From Gemmatimonadota bacterium (lineage in GTDB: Bacteria; Gemmatimonadota; Gemmatimonadetes; Gemmatimonadales; Gemmatimonadaceae): a stretch of DNA of 64,000 nucleotides. The stretch covers positions 372,001 to 436,000 of the forward strand of contig JADKAQ010000004.1 in assembly GCA_016719105.1 (NCBI GenBank), in the 5' to 3' direction. A program made the position numbers and the translations under genes. Below the pieces are notes generated by a model. That model did not search any database. It was given only the letters and a program-made list of their open reading frames with translations, and was not told the origin of the DNA. Below, in pieces: positions 43,649 through 54,228 of the stretch; within the stretch, counting starts at the first letter, position 1; each line of letters starts with the position of its first letter.

Positions 43649-45031
43649 TCACGAGGCACTCCCCGGTTCGATGCGGAAGTGCTCGAGTCGCCGATAGAGG
43701 GCGCTGCGGCTCAGCCCCAGCGCCTTGGCCGCCTGTGAGACGTTGCCGCCGTGTCGGGCCAACGCCTTCCGGATGAGGATCTGCTCGACCTCTTCGAGCG
43801 ACAGGTCCTCGTAGCGCGGCGATGACGGTCCGGTCACGCGCAGCCCCAGGTCGACCGCGCGAATCGCCGGCCCCTGCGCCATCAGCACCGCGCGCTCGAC
43901 CGCATGCCCCAACTCGCGAATGTTGCCGGGCCACGCGTGCTCGAGCAGCGCCTGCATGGCGCCGGGCTCGAAGCCCTCGAGCGCCTTGCGATAGCGGTGC
44001 GCGTGGCGTTGCAGGAAGGCGCGCGCCAGCGGGGCGATGTCGTCGCGTCGCTCGCGCAGCGCCGGGAGGTGGATCTCGATCGTGTTGAGGCGGAAGAGGA
44101 GGTCCTCGCGGAAGCGCCCGGCGCGCACGTCCTCCTGCAGGTCGGCGTTGGTCGCCGAGAGCACGCGCACGTCGACGCGCCGCACCTTGGACGACCCCAC
44201 GCGCTCCAGTTCGCCCCCCTGCAGCACCCGCAGCAGCTTGCTCTGCTGTCCCATCGAGATGTTGGCGATCTCGTCGAGGAAGATCGTCCCCGAATCGGCG
44301 AGCTCGAATCGCCCCACGCGATCGCTGCGCGCATCGGTGAAGGCCCCCTTCACGTGGCCAAACAGTTCGCTCTCGAAGACGCCGTCGGAGAGCCCGCCCA
44401 TGTTCACCGCCACGAAGCCGCGCTGGGCCCGCGGCGAGGAGGCGTGCAGCCAGGTGGCGACCAGCTCCTTCCCCGTCCCGTGCTCCCCGGTAATGAGGAC
44501 GTTGGCATCGCTGGGGCCCACGCGGGCCATCAGCTGCAATACCGGGCGCATCACCGGCGACTCGGCGATGAGCGTGGGGAGCGTCGCGGCCGCCGAACGC
44601 AGCGCCGAGTTCTCGTGCTCGAGGTGCTGTGCGCGGCGCAGCGCGCGCCCGAGCTCCACCGCGTTCCGGACGATGGCGACCAGGCGCGCGTTGTCCCACG
44701 GCTTCTCGACGTAGTCGTGCGCCCCGCGGCGCATCGCCTCCACCGCCGTGTCGATGCTCGCCCATGCCGTCATCACGATGATGGGGAGGGTGGCGTCGAG
44801 CCCAACGAGTTGTTGCAGGAGGTCGAGCCCCTCGCGCCCCGACGTCGTGTCGCGCGTGTAGTTCAGGTCGGCGAGGACGGCGTCGAACTCGCGCGACCGC
44901 ACCGCCTCGAGCACCTCCATCGGCGAACGGGCCGTCTCGACCTGGTAGCCCTCACCCTTGAGCAGCAGGCGCAACGCCTCGAGGACGTCGGGCTGGTCGT
45001 CGGCCAGGAGGAGGCGGGAGGGGCGGGACAC
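43649..45031 (-). CDS. NtrC-family sigma-54-dependent response regulator
   Basis: A 460-aa protein. The receiver domain has the phosphoacceptor Asp55 (VLADLNYTRD). The AAA+ domain has Walker A GEHGTGKE (182-189) and Walker B TIFLDEI. Its sigma-54-contacting loop reads GAFTDA (229-234) where the consensus is GAFTGA. A Fis-type HTH closes it (NVSQAAKALGLSRSALYRRL). It should activate sigma-54 promoters after phosphorylation by the kinase encoded directly downstream. It is probably autoregulatory for this exporter operon, though I can see no convincing -24/-12 element in the short gaps. Many regulators of this ABC-linked subgroup appear to share the GAFTDA loop. Confidence 0.92.
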   Translation of the reverse strand: MSRPSRLLLADDQPDVLEALRLLLKGEGYQVETARSPMEVLEAVRSREFDAVLADLNYTRDTTSGREGLDLLQQLVGLDATLPIIVMTAWASIDTAVEAMRRGAHDYVEKPWDNARLVAIVRNAVELGRALRRAQHLEHENSALRSAAATLPTLIAESPVMRPVLQLMARVGPSDANVLITGEHGTGKELVATWLHASSPRAQRGFVAVNMGGLSDGVFESELFGHVKGAFTDARSDRVGRFELADSGTIFLDEIANISMGQQSKLLRVLQGGELERVGSSKVRRVDVRVLSATNADLQEDVRAGRFREDLLFRLNTIEIHLPALRERRDDIAPLARAFLQRHAHRYRKALEGFEPGAMQALLEHAWPGNIRELGHAVERAVLMAQGPAIRAVDLGLRVTGPSSPRYEDLSLEEVEQILIRKALARHGGNVSQAAKALGLSRSALYRRLEHFRIEPGSAS

Positions 45032-45103
45032 GTGAGACGGGAGGTAGGAGACGGAAGCGTCGATCGGCTCCCGTGGAAGATGTGCGCGCGGAGGGGGAAA
45101 GGG

Positions 45104-45871
45104 CTACACGCCCCGCCCGTCTCGTCGCCCCTCGCCCGTCTGCTCGTCCGAGACCACCCAGCCATCGCGCACCGTCACGATCCGGCTGCCGTACTGCGCA
45201 TTCTCCTCGGAGTGCGTCACCTGCACGATCGTCGTCCCCGCCTGGTTGAGCGCGACGAAGAGCTCCATGATGTCGCGCGCCTGCGACGAGTGCAGGTTCC
45301 CCGTGGGCTCGTCGGCCAGCAGGAGCGCCGGCTTTGCGATCACGGCGCGTGCGACGCCGACGAGTTGCTGCTGGCCGCCCGAGAGCTGGCGCGGGTACAG
45401 GTCCTTCTTGCCCACGATCTGGAAGCGGTCGAGCGTGTCGGCGACGATCGCCGCCCGCCGGTCGCGCGGGACGTCCCGGTACGACAACGGCACGTCGAGG
45501 TTCTCGGCTACCGTCAGGTCGTCGAGCAGGTGGTACTGCTGGAAGACGAAGCCGATGTACTTCCGGTTGAGCGTTAGGCGGTCCTTGTTGGCCAGCGCGT
45601 GCACGGGCGTGTTGCGGAAGAGGTACTCCCCCTGCCACGCGCCGTCGAACATCCCGAGAATGGAGAGGAGCGTCGACTTGCCCGCCCCCGACGGCCCCAT
45701 GATCGTGACGAATTCGCCGGCCTTGATGTCGAGCGTCACGCGACGCAGCACGTACGACTTCCCCATCGGCAGGTCGAACGACTTCTCCACGCCGCGCATC
45801 GAGACCAGCGGGCCGGTGAGGACCTCGTCTTCGAGCGGGGGCGCGGGCTTGCTGGCGCGAAAGAAGGACAT
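45104..45871 (-). CDS. ABC transporter ATPase, MacB/LolD type
   Basis: A 255-aa ATPase. Walker A is GPSGAGKST (59-67), the Q-loop FVFQQYHLL, and Walker B LLLADEPTGN. The signature is LSGGQQQLVGVARA: Leu replaces the usual Arg after GGQQQ, which is unusual. His in VTHSEENA is the switch. The family drives FtsX-type permeases that export lipoproteins, peptides or drugs from the inner membrane. It follows the permease at 45919-48402 after 47 bp and is likely its ATPase. Whether the changed signature alters turnover is unknown. Confidence 0.92.
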   Translation of the reverse strand: MSFFRASKPAPPLEDEVLTGPLVSMRGVEKSFDLPMGKSYVLRRVTLDIKAGEFVTIMGPSGAGKSTLLSILGMFDGAWQGEYLFRNTPVHALANKDRLTLNRKYIGFVFQQYHLLDDLTVAENLDVPLSYRDVPRDRRAAIVADTLDRFQIVGKKDLYPRQLSGGQQQLVGVARAVIAKPALLLADEPTGNLHSSQARDIMELFVALNQAGTTIVQVTHSEENAQYGSRIVTVRDGWVVSDEQTGEGRRDGRGV

Positions 45872-45918
45872 CGGTGTGGAAACCGGGGCTGGGACGAGTG
45901 GCGGGTAGGAGCGGCGGA

Positions 45919-48402
45919 CTACTCGTTGCGCAACGCGCGCACCGGGTCGAGGCGGGCGGCACGTCGCGCCGGAATGTAGCTCGCCACGGCGCAGACGAGC
46001 ACGAGGGCCAGCGTCTGCCCCACGAAGGTGACGGGATCGGTCGGGGAGATCCCGAAGACGAGTCCGCGCACGAAGCGCGACGCGCCCCAGGCGGCGGCCA
46101 GTCCCACCGCGACCCCGATGCCGGCCAGGAGCATGGCGCGGCGCATCACGGCCGCGACGACTTCGCGCTGCAGGGCGCCGAGGGCCAGGCGAATGCCGAG
46201 CTCACGCGTCCGCTGCTCCACGGAATAGGCGAGCACGCCATAGATGCCGATGACCGCGAGCAGGAGCCCCAGCCCGGCAAAAGCCCCGAGCAGGACCGCA
46301 CCGAACCGCAGGCGGGCCAGCGCCGAACCCACGCGCTCCTCGAGCGTACGCTCGTCGTACACCGCGAGCGCCGGACCCACGCTTCGGACGATTTGTCTGG
46401 CAGCCACGAAGAACGTCGACGGGGCCGCGTCCGCGCGCACGAAGACGAGCGCCGACGGTCGCGGGGCCAGCTTGTAGGACCCATAGAACGCCAGCGCCGG
46501 CGGCGCACCCACCGCGCCGTAGTTCACATCCGACACCACGCCGACGATTTCCGCGTCCTTCCAACGGCTGAAGCCGATGCCCATGCGCTTGCCGAGCGGG
46601 TTCTGGTTGGGGAAGAGGCGCTTGGCCGTCGTCTCGCTGATCACCCCGACCGTCGGGGCGCTGGCGTCATCCGTATCCTCGATGAACCGACCGGCGATGA
46701 GGCGGGCCCCGATGGCCTTGAGGTAGCCGGCGCTGGCCAGGTGCACCCCGATCTCCGGGCGCTCGCCCGACTCCGGAAGCGCGACGCCGTCGACACTGAG
46801 CACGATCGTGCCGTCGCACGCCTGAGCCAGCGGCGCGCAGTTGCCGATCGCCGCCGCCTCCACGCCGGGGAGTGCGGTGAGGCGAGTGAGGATCGCCTCC
46901 TTCATCATCGCGCGACTGGCCCCCGCGTACGCGGAATCATCTGGCGCTTGCACGCGAAAGGTGAGCACGTGTGCTGGCGTGAAGCCGCCATCGATGCCGC
47001 GCGCCTTGGCGAAGCTCCGGGTGAACAGCCCGGCGCCCACCAGCAGGAGGAGCGAGAGGGCGACGTTGCCGACGATCAAGAGTGCACGCGACCGTCCGCG
47101 GCGCAGTGAGAGGCTCCCCTCGGTCGTCGAGCCGGCGCCGTCCTTGAGCGATTCGGTGAGCACGGGGCGCGAGGCGCGCCAGGCGGGGAGGATCCCGCAC
47201 AGGAGCCCCGTACCTAACGACAGCGCCAGCCCGAAGGCGAGCACGCCGGGATGCAGGCGGATGTCGCCGAAGTCGAGGAACTGGGCGGCCTGGGTCCCGC
47301 GTGCGCCCGACGTCATCGCCTCGAGCCCGTGCAGCGCGTCGACTGACCAGGCGGCGATCACCACGCCCAGCACCCCCCCCACCAGCGATAGCAGCATCGT
47401 CTCGGCGAGCATCTGCCGAACCAGCTGTCCGCGGCGCGCGCCGATGGCCATGCGCACGGCGAACTCCCGGTCGCGCGCGCTGGCGCGCGCCAGGAGCAGG
47501 TTGGCGACGTTGACGCAGGCGATGAGGAGGACGCAGCAGACGGCGCCCAGGAGGATGAGCACCGCCCGCGCGAGCGCCGGATCGTGGCGGGCCTCGCGCA
47601 GCGTGTGTCCCGTGGCGCCGTAGCGGCCGCCGCCGGCCTCGGGGAAGGGATGGGCGGCGTCGATGCGCGGTCCCAGCAGTTGCAGCTCACGGACCGCCGC
47701 CTCGGGCGTGACCCCCGGGCGCAGGCGACCCACGGCATCGAACCAGTGATTCCAGCGCTCCTGCAGCAGCTCGGGATACGAAAGGATCACGCCAACGGAC
47801 ATCGGCACCCAGAGCGCGGCACGTCCGCTGAGTGCGCGCGCCGGCTCGGCCGCCACCCCGACGACCTCGGCGCGCACGGCCCCGACGGAGAGGGTGCGTC
47901 CCACCACACCGGCATCGCCGCCGAAGCGTCGCATCCAGGTGGCGTGGCTCAACACGGTGACCGGGGGGGCTCCCGCGGCATCGTCCGTCGGCTGCAGTCC
48001 GCGCCCGAGGGCCATCGGCAGCTGCAAAAGGCGGAAGTAGTTCCCCGTCACCATCTCCGCCTCCACCCGTTCGTTCCCGTCGCCGCCGTCCAGCAGGACG
48101 TCGAACGAGGTGTACCCGGCGAGGTCGGAGAACGACCGCTGCTGCTCGCGCAGCGTCTCGAACTTGGGGTACGACCAGGTCATCTCCCGCGACGTGGCCT
48201 CGCCCGCCTCCTGCACGGTGATGACCGGCTCCATCAGGCGTGCCGCCTCGGCCCACGGCAGCGGTTGCAGCATCGTGGCGTCGACCACGCCATAGATGGT
48301 CGTGGTCGCCCCGACGCCTAACGCGATGGTGAGGATGGCCGCGGCAGCGGTGAGGGGCGATCGCCGCAGCGACCGCAGGGCAACGGACAGGGGGGAGGAC
48401 AT
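45919..48402 (-). CDS. Large FtsX/MacB-type ABC permease (ADOP-like)
   Basis: An 827-aa protein. It begins SVALRSLRRSPLTAAAAILT, the start of duplicated orphan permeases, then a MacB periplasmic core domain, three transmembrane helices near 300-420, a second periplasmic core domain and four final helices ending SYIPARRAARLDPVRALRNE. This is the eight-helix two-fold layout of acidobacterial duplicated orphan permeases (ADOP). The domains match the permease at 48451-50865 but the two are clearly divergent. Both precede one ABC ATPase each in the operon. Expected role is export or mechanotransmission across the envelope. The substrate is unknown. Confidence 0.9.
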   Translation of the reverse strand: MSSPLSVALRSLRRSPLTAAAAILTIALGVGATTTIYGVVDATMLQPLPWAEAARLMEPVITVQEAGEATSREMTWSYPKFETLREQQRSFSDLAGYTSFDVLLDGGDGNERVEAEMVTGNYFRLLQLPMALGRGLQPTDDAAGAPPVTVLSHATWMRRFGGDAGVVGRTLSVGAVRAEVVGVAAEPARALSGRAALWVPMSVGVILSYPELLQERWNHWFDAVGRLRPGVTPEAAVRELQLLGPRIDAAHPFPEAGGGRYGATGHTLREARHDPALARAVLILLGAVCCVLLIACVNVANLLLARASARDREFAVRMAIGARRGQLVRQMLAETMLLSLVGGVLGVVIAAWSVDALHGLEAMTSGARGTQAAQFLDFGDIRLHPGVLAFGLALSLGTGLLCGILPAWRASRPVLTESLKDGAGSTTEGSLSLRRGRSRALLIVGNVALSLLLLVGAGLFTRSFAKARGIDGGFTPAHVLTFRVQAPDDSAYAGASRAMMKEAILTRLTALPGVEAAAIGNCAPLAQACDGTIVLSVDGVALPESGERPEIGVHLASAGYLKAIGARLIAGRFIEDTDDASAPTVGVISETTAKRLFPNQNPLGKRMGIGFSRWKDAEIVGVVSDVNYGAVGAPPALAFYGSYKLAPRPSALVFVRADAAPSTFFVAARQIVRSVGPALAVYDERTLEERVGSALARLRFGAVLLGAFAGLGLLLAVIGIYGVLAYSVEQRTRELGIRLALGALQREVVAAVMRRAMLLAGIGVAVGLAAAWGASRFVRGLVFGISPTDPVTFVGQTLALVLVCAVASYIPARRAARLDPVRALRNE

Positions 48403-48450
48403 GGGCCGTGAGGGCGGCAGGGTGGTCGCACCGGCGACGAGGCGTCGCGG

Positions 48451-50865
48451 CTATTCGCGGCGCAGGGCAATGGCAGGGTCGACCCGCGCGGCGCGCCGCG
48501 CGGGGATGGCGCTGGCGAGCAGCGCGACGAGCGACAGGAAGAGCGGGATCCCCAGCATGGTGAGCGGGTCGGTGGCGCTCACGCCGTACAACACCCCGCG
48601 CAACAGCTGGGCGAGCCCCAGCGCAGCGGGGATGCCGAGCCCGAGTCCAACGACCAGGAGCCGGACGGCGCCGCCCAGCACCAGGCGCGTGACGTCGCGC
48701 GCCGTCGCCCCCAGCGCCATGCGGATCCCCAGCTCACTCGTGCGCTGCGCCACCAGGTACGACATCACCCCGTACAGCCCGATCATCGCCAGCAGCAACG
48801 CGATCGCGGCAAACAGGGCGAACATGGTGCCGTAGACGCGCGGCTGGAACATGCGATCCTTGACCACCGCCTCCATCGACGCCACCTGCGCCAGCGGGAG
48901 GTCGGGATCGAGCGTGCGCACCGCGGCGCGCACCGCCGGGATCAACGCGGCCGGGTCTCCGTTCACGTGCACGGCATACCAGCGCGTGCCGCCGGTGCCG
49001 GCGGGCATCGGGACGACGGCCTGGGGCTGCGTGATCTCCGCCACGTCGCGCATGATGACGTGCGGGATCACCCCGACCACCGTCGCCAGCGGGCTCCCTT
49101 CGGTCCCCAGGCGCACGCGCTTGCCCACGGCGCGCTCCCCCGGCCACTCGCGCGCCGCGAGCACCGAGTCGACGATGACGACCGGTGCCGCAGTCGGCAG
49201 CGCGTCGTTGGGCTCGAAGCCGCGCCCGTCGAGCAGCGGGATCTGCATCGCCGGCAGGAAGCCGGGGTCGGCCGCGGTGTACCAGGCGTACGGTCCCGAC
49301 GATTGCGGATACGTCTTGCCCTCGGGGAAATACACGTCGGTCCGGCAGCAGCTGGCGACCGGAAGCTGGGTGGTCATCCCGACACGACGCACACCGGGAA
49401 TCGCCGTGAGGCGCTCGGCCAGGCGCTGCGAGAAGGCGGCACGCGCCGTGTCGCTGCCGTAGCGGTCGCCCGCCAGCGCCAGTTCGAAGCCGAGCACGTC
49501 ACGCGTGCCGTAGCCCAGCGGCGCGTCTTGCGTGGCCAGGAAGCTCCGCACCATGAGGCCGGCCCCGACGAGCAGCACCATCGACATCGCAAGCTCGGTG
49601 ACCACCAGCGCATGCCGCGTGCGTCCGGTCGCGGTGCCGGCGCTCGCCCCGCGCGTCCCCCCGTCCTTCAGCGTCTCCGTGAGCGACGGTCGCGACAGCT
49701 GCAACGCCGGCACGGCGCCGAACACGAGGCCGGTTATCAGCGTCGTGCCGATCGTGATCAGGACGATCGTCCGGTCGACGTCGAACGTCATCCAGTAGGG
49801 CACCGTCGTCGGGATCATGCGCGTCATGAACAGCTCGATCGTCCACGTCCCGAGCAGGAGTCCCAGCGTGCCGCCGGCCACCGCGAGCAGGAAGCTCTCC
49901 GTCAGGAACTGCCGCACGATGCGAAGCCGCGAGGCCCCCATCGCCAGCCGCACCGCCACCTCGCGCTGCCGCGCCGAGCCACGCGCCAGCAGCAGGTTGG
50001 CCACGTTGGCGCAGGCGATCAGCAACACGAAGCCCACGGCGCCCAGCATCGTGAGGAAGACCGGACGGACCTCGCGTGCGATGAGGTCGTTCATGGGAAC
50101 GACCCACGCCGACTGGCTGCGGTTGGTGTCGCCATGCCGCTGCTCCAGTCCGCGCATGAAGGTCGACAGGCGCGCGTCGGCCTGTTCCACGCTCACACCG
50201 GGGGCGAGCCGCGCCGACACCTGGTAGAAGCGCCAGTCCCGGTGCGCGCGCGCCTCTCCAGGATGCAGCGGGAGCCAGAGGTCCTCGCGCTCGGGAATGC
50301 GCATCCCGCGCGCCATGACCCCGATGACCTCGTACGGCGCCCCATCGATCGGGATCGTGCGGCCGATGATGTCGGGGGCGCGACCGAACTTGCGCTCCCA
50401 CACGCCATACCCGATCACCGCCACGCGCGCATCGCCATCCTCGTCGGGACGGAAGAAGCGGCCGAGCGCCGGGCGCACGCCGAGCAGCGGAAACAGGGAC
50501 GGCGAGACGCGCGCCCCCCGCAGTCGCTCGGGCTCCGTACCGCCGCCGACATTGAAGCTGCGCGTGGTATGCACGGCCACGCTGGCAAAGACGTCGCGCA
50601 GCTCCGTGCTCGCGTCCACGTAGTCGGGAAATGACCACGACCCGTAGGTCCCCCGCTGCTCCGTCGTCACGTACCCACTCAACTGCATCACCCGCTCCGA
50701 CTCGTGGTAAGGGAGCGGGCGCAGCAGGATCGCGTTGATCGGCGACCAGACGAAGACGTTGGCGCCGATGCCTAACGCGATACAGGCGATGGCGATGGCG
50801 CTGAACCCCGGCGACTTGGCCAGGGCGCGCAGCGCGAAGGCTACATCCTGTCGGAGCGTATCCAT
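48451..50865 (-). CDS. Large FtsX/MacB-type ABC permease (ADOP-like), second copy
   Basis: An 804-aa protein starting RQDVAFALRALAKSPGFSAI, the classic ADOP N-terminus. It has two MacB-type periplasmic domains, FtsX helices and the closing SAIPARRAARVDPAIALRRE. It is tandem with the permease at 45919-48402 with 48 bp between, and shares the motif order but little strict identity, so the pair is probably an old duplication. Upstream lies a 74-aa membrane protein and the ATPase at 51180-51899. Two permeases and two ATPases suggest a heteromeric exporter or two exporters fed by one adaptor. Confidence 0.9.
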   Translation of the reverse strand: MDTLRQDVAFALRALAKSPGFSAIAIACIALGIGANVFVWSPINAILLRPLPYHESERVMQLSGYVTTEQRGTYGSWSFPDYVDASTELRDVFASVAVHTTRSFNVGGGTEPERLRGARVSPSLFPLLGVRPALGRFFRPDEDGDARVAVIGYGVWERKFGRAPDIIGRTIPIDGAPYEVIGVMARGMRIPEREDLWLPLHPGEARAHRDWRFYQVSARLAPGVSVEQADARLSTFMRGLEQRHGDTNRSQSAWVVPMNDLIAREVRPVFLTMLGAVGFVLLIACANVANLLLARGSARQREVAVRLAMGASRLRIVRQFLTESFLLAVAGGTLGLLLGTWTIELFMTRMIPTTVPYWMTFDVDRTIVLITIGTTLITGLVFGAVPALQLSRPSLTETLKDGGTRGASAGTATGRTRHALVVTELAMSMVLLVGAGLMVRSFLATQDAPLGYGTRDVLGFELALAGDRYGSDTARAAFSQRLAERLTAIPGVRRVGMTTQLPVASCCRTDVYFPEGKTYPQSSGPYAWYTAADPGFLPAMQIPLLDGRGFEPNDALPTAAPVVIVDSVLAAREWPGERAVGKRVRLGTEGSPLATVVGVIPHVIMRDVAEITQPQAVVPMPAGTGGTRWYAVHVNGDPAALIPAVRAAVRTLDPDLPLAQVASMEAVVKDRMFQPRVYGTMFALFAAIALLLAMIGLYGVMSYLVAQRTSELGIRMALGATARDVTRLVLGGAVRLLVVGLGLGIPAALGLAQLLRGVLYGVSATDPLTMLGIPLFLSLVALLASAIPARRAARVDPAIALRRE

Positions 50866-50958
50866 GGCAGTGAGGGCCGTCGGGGGCAGTCGGGGAAACT
50901 CGGGGAACGACGGGTCGCGATCAGGCGCGGATCGATGCCACCCGGCCGCTGCGACCGG

Positions 50959-51179
50959 TCAGCGCGCCGGCAGGGACGCCAGGGGAAGCACCGCCAGGAG
51001 CGTGGCCACGAGGGCGACGAGGCTCAGCATGCCTAACGCCAGGATGAGCACGACCGCCCCGCGCGCACTCGGCACGCGCGGCGCGTGCCCCGGGGCCCCC
51101 GACTCGGGGGCCACCAGCGCCAGGTGGCGCGTCGCCGGCGGCGTGCGTCCCGCCGCGCGCGCGACGCGGGCCGATGGGC

Positions 51180-51183
<4 letters not shown>
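50959..51183 (-). CDS. Small 74-aa single-helix membrane protein
   Basis: ATG 51183 overlaps the ATPase stop (ATGA), so this frame is translationally coupled and fills the gap before the second permease. The first 42 residues are Arg/Ala/Pro-rich. Then comes one strong helix (VVLILALGMLSLVALVATLL) and a short tail. One transmembrane segment is clear and the likely orientation is N-in. No family is recognised. As part of the exporter operon, an accessory role with the permeases is plausible but unproven. A chance overlap in GC-rich sequence cannot be excluded; the start junction and hydrophobic core argue against it. Confidence 0.55.
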
Positions 51184-51895
<712 letters not shown>

Positions 51896-51899
<4 letters not shown>

Positions 51900-53143
51900 C
51901 GCTCGATTCTCACCCGGTTGACGTTGTCGAAGCGCGACATGTCGGAGATGATGACGCTGTCGCGGGTCTGGAGGCCTTGCAGGACCTCGATCGTGCTCAC
52001 CGACGCGCGCCCCAGCTTCACGCTGATGCGCGTGGCGCTCTTGCCGTCGGCCTCAATACGGAACAAGCCGATCGCCTGTTCCGGTTGCCCATACGCCGGG
52101 CGCCCCACGTACAGCACGCTGTCCAGCCGTTCCAACTCGATGATGCCGTCGACCGAGAGATCGGCGCGCGCCCCCTTGGGGAGCTCCCCCTCGAGCGCGA
52201 CCTCCACCGTCACCGTCCCGTTGGTCGAGATCGGATCGACGCGCATCACCTTGCCATTGATGACCCCGTTGCGCGTGTCGACCGTCGTCTTCTGCCCCAG
52301 CACGACGTCCTTGGCCTGCGTCTCGGGAACGCGCAGCACCGCCTTGAGCCGACCGGGCTGTGCCACCGTTGCCAGCGTCTGCCCCGGCACCACCCACTGC
52401 CCCAGCTCCAGCGGCAACGTCTGCAGCTCGCCATCGAGTCCGGACGCCACGCGCATCGAGGCGACCCGCTCCTGTTGGAAGCGAGCGACCGCGCGCATCT
52501 GCTCGAGGTTGGCCCTCGCCTTGGACAGCTGCTCCGACATCGCCGAGGTCATGATGTCGAGGCGCTGAATCTCCAGCTCCAGGCGCGTCTCCAACTCCTT
52601 GCTCACGTCCTTGGCCCGGTCCACCTCGTTCTTCGACGACAGCCCCTTGGCATCGAGCCCCTCGGTCACCGACGCGTCACGCATCGCGTTGGCGCGCAGC
52701 GTCCGGATCTGCGCCACCTGCGACGCCTGGTTGAGGCGGTTGGTCTCCAGCGTCGTGCGCAACGTGACGAGGTCCTGCTCGGCCTGCGTGAGCTGGCGCT
52801 GCGCTTCGAGCGCCTGGAGCTGCACTTCCGGGTTGGAGAGCTCGAGGAGGATCGTCGCGGCCGTCACGCGCGACCCCGGGCGCAGCGGGCGCGCTTCCAC
52901 GCGCCCCGCCGTCACCGCCGCCACGTAGCGGATGTTCTCGGGGACGAGCGTTCCCGGTGCCCGCACCTGGCGGATCATCGTTCCGCGCTGCACCGAATCG
53001 ACCCACAGTTCGCTGCGCGACACGCCGGGGGGGCGTGCCTCGAGGTTGCTCAGCGCGATCGTCGTCGCCACCACGGCCACCACGCCGCCAGCGATGAGCA
53101 CGTTGCGCTTGGTCTTCTTGGGAGGTTCTCGCTTGATGTCCAC
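51896..53143 (-). CDS. Periplasmic adaptor (membrane-fusion protein), MacA/HlyD type
   Basis: A 415-aa protein. The N-terminal anchor is KRNVLIAGGVVAVVATTIAL (about 12-31). A lipoyl/barrel region follows (QVRAPGTLVPENIRYVAAVT), then a coiled-coil hairpin at about 105-230 (EAQRQLTQAEQDLVTLRTTL), then the second half-barrel and MP domain ending MSRFDNVNRVRIER. Such adaptors link inner-membrane ABC exporters to TolC-type outer-membrane channels; no tolC gene is in the window. It is the first gene of the long minus-strand exporter operon. The 319-bp gap upstream should hold the promoter. Confidence 0.92.
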
Positions 53144-53462
53144 GAAAGCTCGATCGTCGGGGTGTTCGGCGGATTGGACAGCCGCGATGCGATGCGGCGT
53201 TTCACTCGAATCCTAGGGAAGACCCGTGCCGTCTGGTCGACTTCTCCAAGTCGTTGCACAGGAAGGCGTTAGGCGCTGCACCGAGCGCTCGGTCCCCGCC
53301 GCGGTTGTGCGATCGTGGGACGCGGTGTCCGAAAACGAACAGGGCGGCGGTCGGAACGCCGCGCGTGGAACGAGTACCGCGGAGATCACGCCGGGCAACA
53401 AAAAAGCGGCCGATCGGGCCGCTGACGACGTGCTGGTGAACGATGACTCCCGGGACTCTGCG
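53144..53462. promoter_or_regulatory. Intergenic region upstream of the exporter operon
   Basis: A 319-bp non-coding gap. It should hold the operon promoter near 53150-53260, where a GTTAGG copy also lies (53268-53273). The far end carries the terminator of the NlpC/P60 gene. I find no convincing sigma-54 consensus. Confidence 0.4.
53399..53423 (-). terminator. Intrinsic terminator of the NlpC/P60 gene
   Basis: Stem AGCGGCC/GGCCGCT (53405-53411 with 53417-53423), a 5-nt loop, then on the minus strand a run of T. The best intrinsic terminator in the window. Confidence 0.88.
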
Positions 53463-54095
53463 CTACTGCGATTCGCCCGCGCTGTCGGCCAGTGTGATGA
53501 GGCGCCGCGCGCTCTGCCACTTGCGAAGGAGTGACGGCCCCAGCGAAGCCAGCGAGGTCTCGATGACCTGGCGCTTGGAGGTGCTGGCGTGAATGACCTT
53601 GCCGTCGCCCGCGTAGATCCCGATGTGCGTGATCCGGCGCGAGGTACCGAAGGTGAGCAGGTCGCCCGGACGCAGCTGTGAGGTATCGCGCGCAACCTCA
53701 CGCCCGAACTTGGACTGCTCGTGTGCCGTGCGGGGGAGCGAGAAGCTCAGCGCCCCCATGACGTAGCGAATCAGCCCGCTGCAGTCGAAGGCCTTACCCG
53801 GGGTCTCGGCCCCCAGCCGATACCGCGCCCCGATCTGCGAGCGGGCGATCGTGAGCACCGAGTCACGCAGGAGCGACTGGTCGAACGTCGTCGCCGCCGT
53901 GAGGACCGGCGTGCGGGCGAACGCGCTCGGCGCCGAGGTGCGCGCGGTGAGCGAATCCCGCAGGCGCTGCGCCGACTCGCTGAAGGCCGCAAACGGCTTC
54001 TTTCGCGTCCGTCGTCCCCGCTGCGCCGACGCCTCGTGCGAGAGCACGAGCGAGAGCGTAAGCGTGAGGGCGATCAGGCGAAGGAAGCGATGCAT
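53463..54095 (-). CDS. NlpC/P60 family cell-wall hydrolase
   Basis: A 210-aa secreted protein. The signal peptide is RFLRLIALTLTLSLVLSHEA. A basic, Ser-rich stretch leads to the NlpC/P60 domain at about 80-205. The catalytic Cys105 is in KAFDCSGLIRYV and the His157 in RITHIGIYAGDGK; His169 (KVIHAS) completes the triad. Enzymes of this family cut the D-gamma-glutamyl-meso-diaminopimelate bond in peptidoglycan peptides. It is monocistronic with an intrinsic terminator at 53399-53423. Confidence 0.93.
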   Translation of the reverse strand: MHRFLRLIALTLTLSLVLSHEASAQRGRRTRKKPFAAFSESAQRLRDSLTARTSAPSAFARTPVLTAATTFDQSLLRDSVLTIARSQIGARYRLGAETPGKAFDCSGLIRYVMGALSFSLPRTAHEQSKFGREVARDTSQLRPGDLLTFGTSRRITHIGIYAGDGKVIHASTSKRQVIETSLASLGPSLLRKWQSARRLITLADSAGESQ

Positions 54096-54228
54096 GCGGC
54101 GGCGCGGGTTCCTCTGAGTGAATTCCGGATGAGGCGGAAGCGGAAACTACCCCTGTGTCCCGCGAGCGTAAGAGGACCCAAGTCACACCACCCCTCGTCG
54201 CGCTGGCCTTGTGGTCAGCGCGCGTGCG

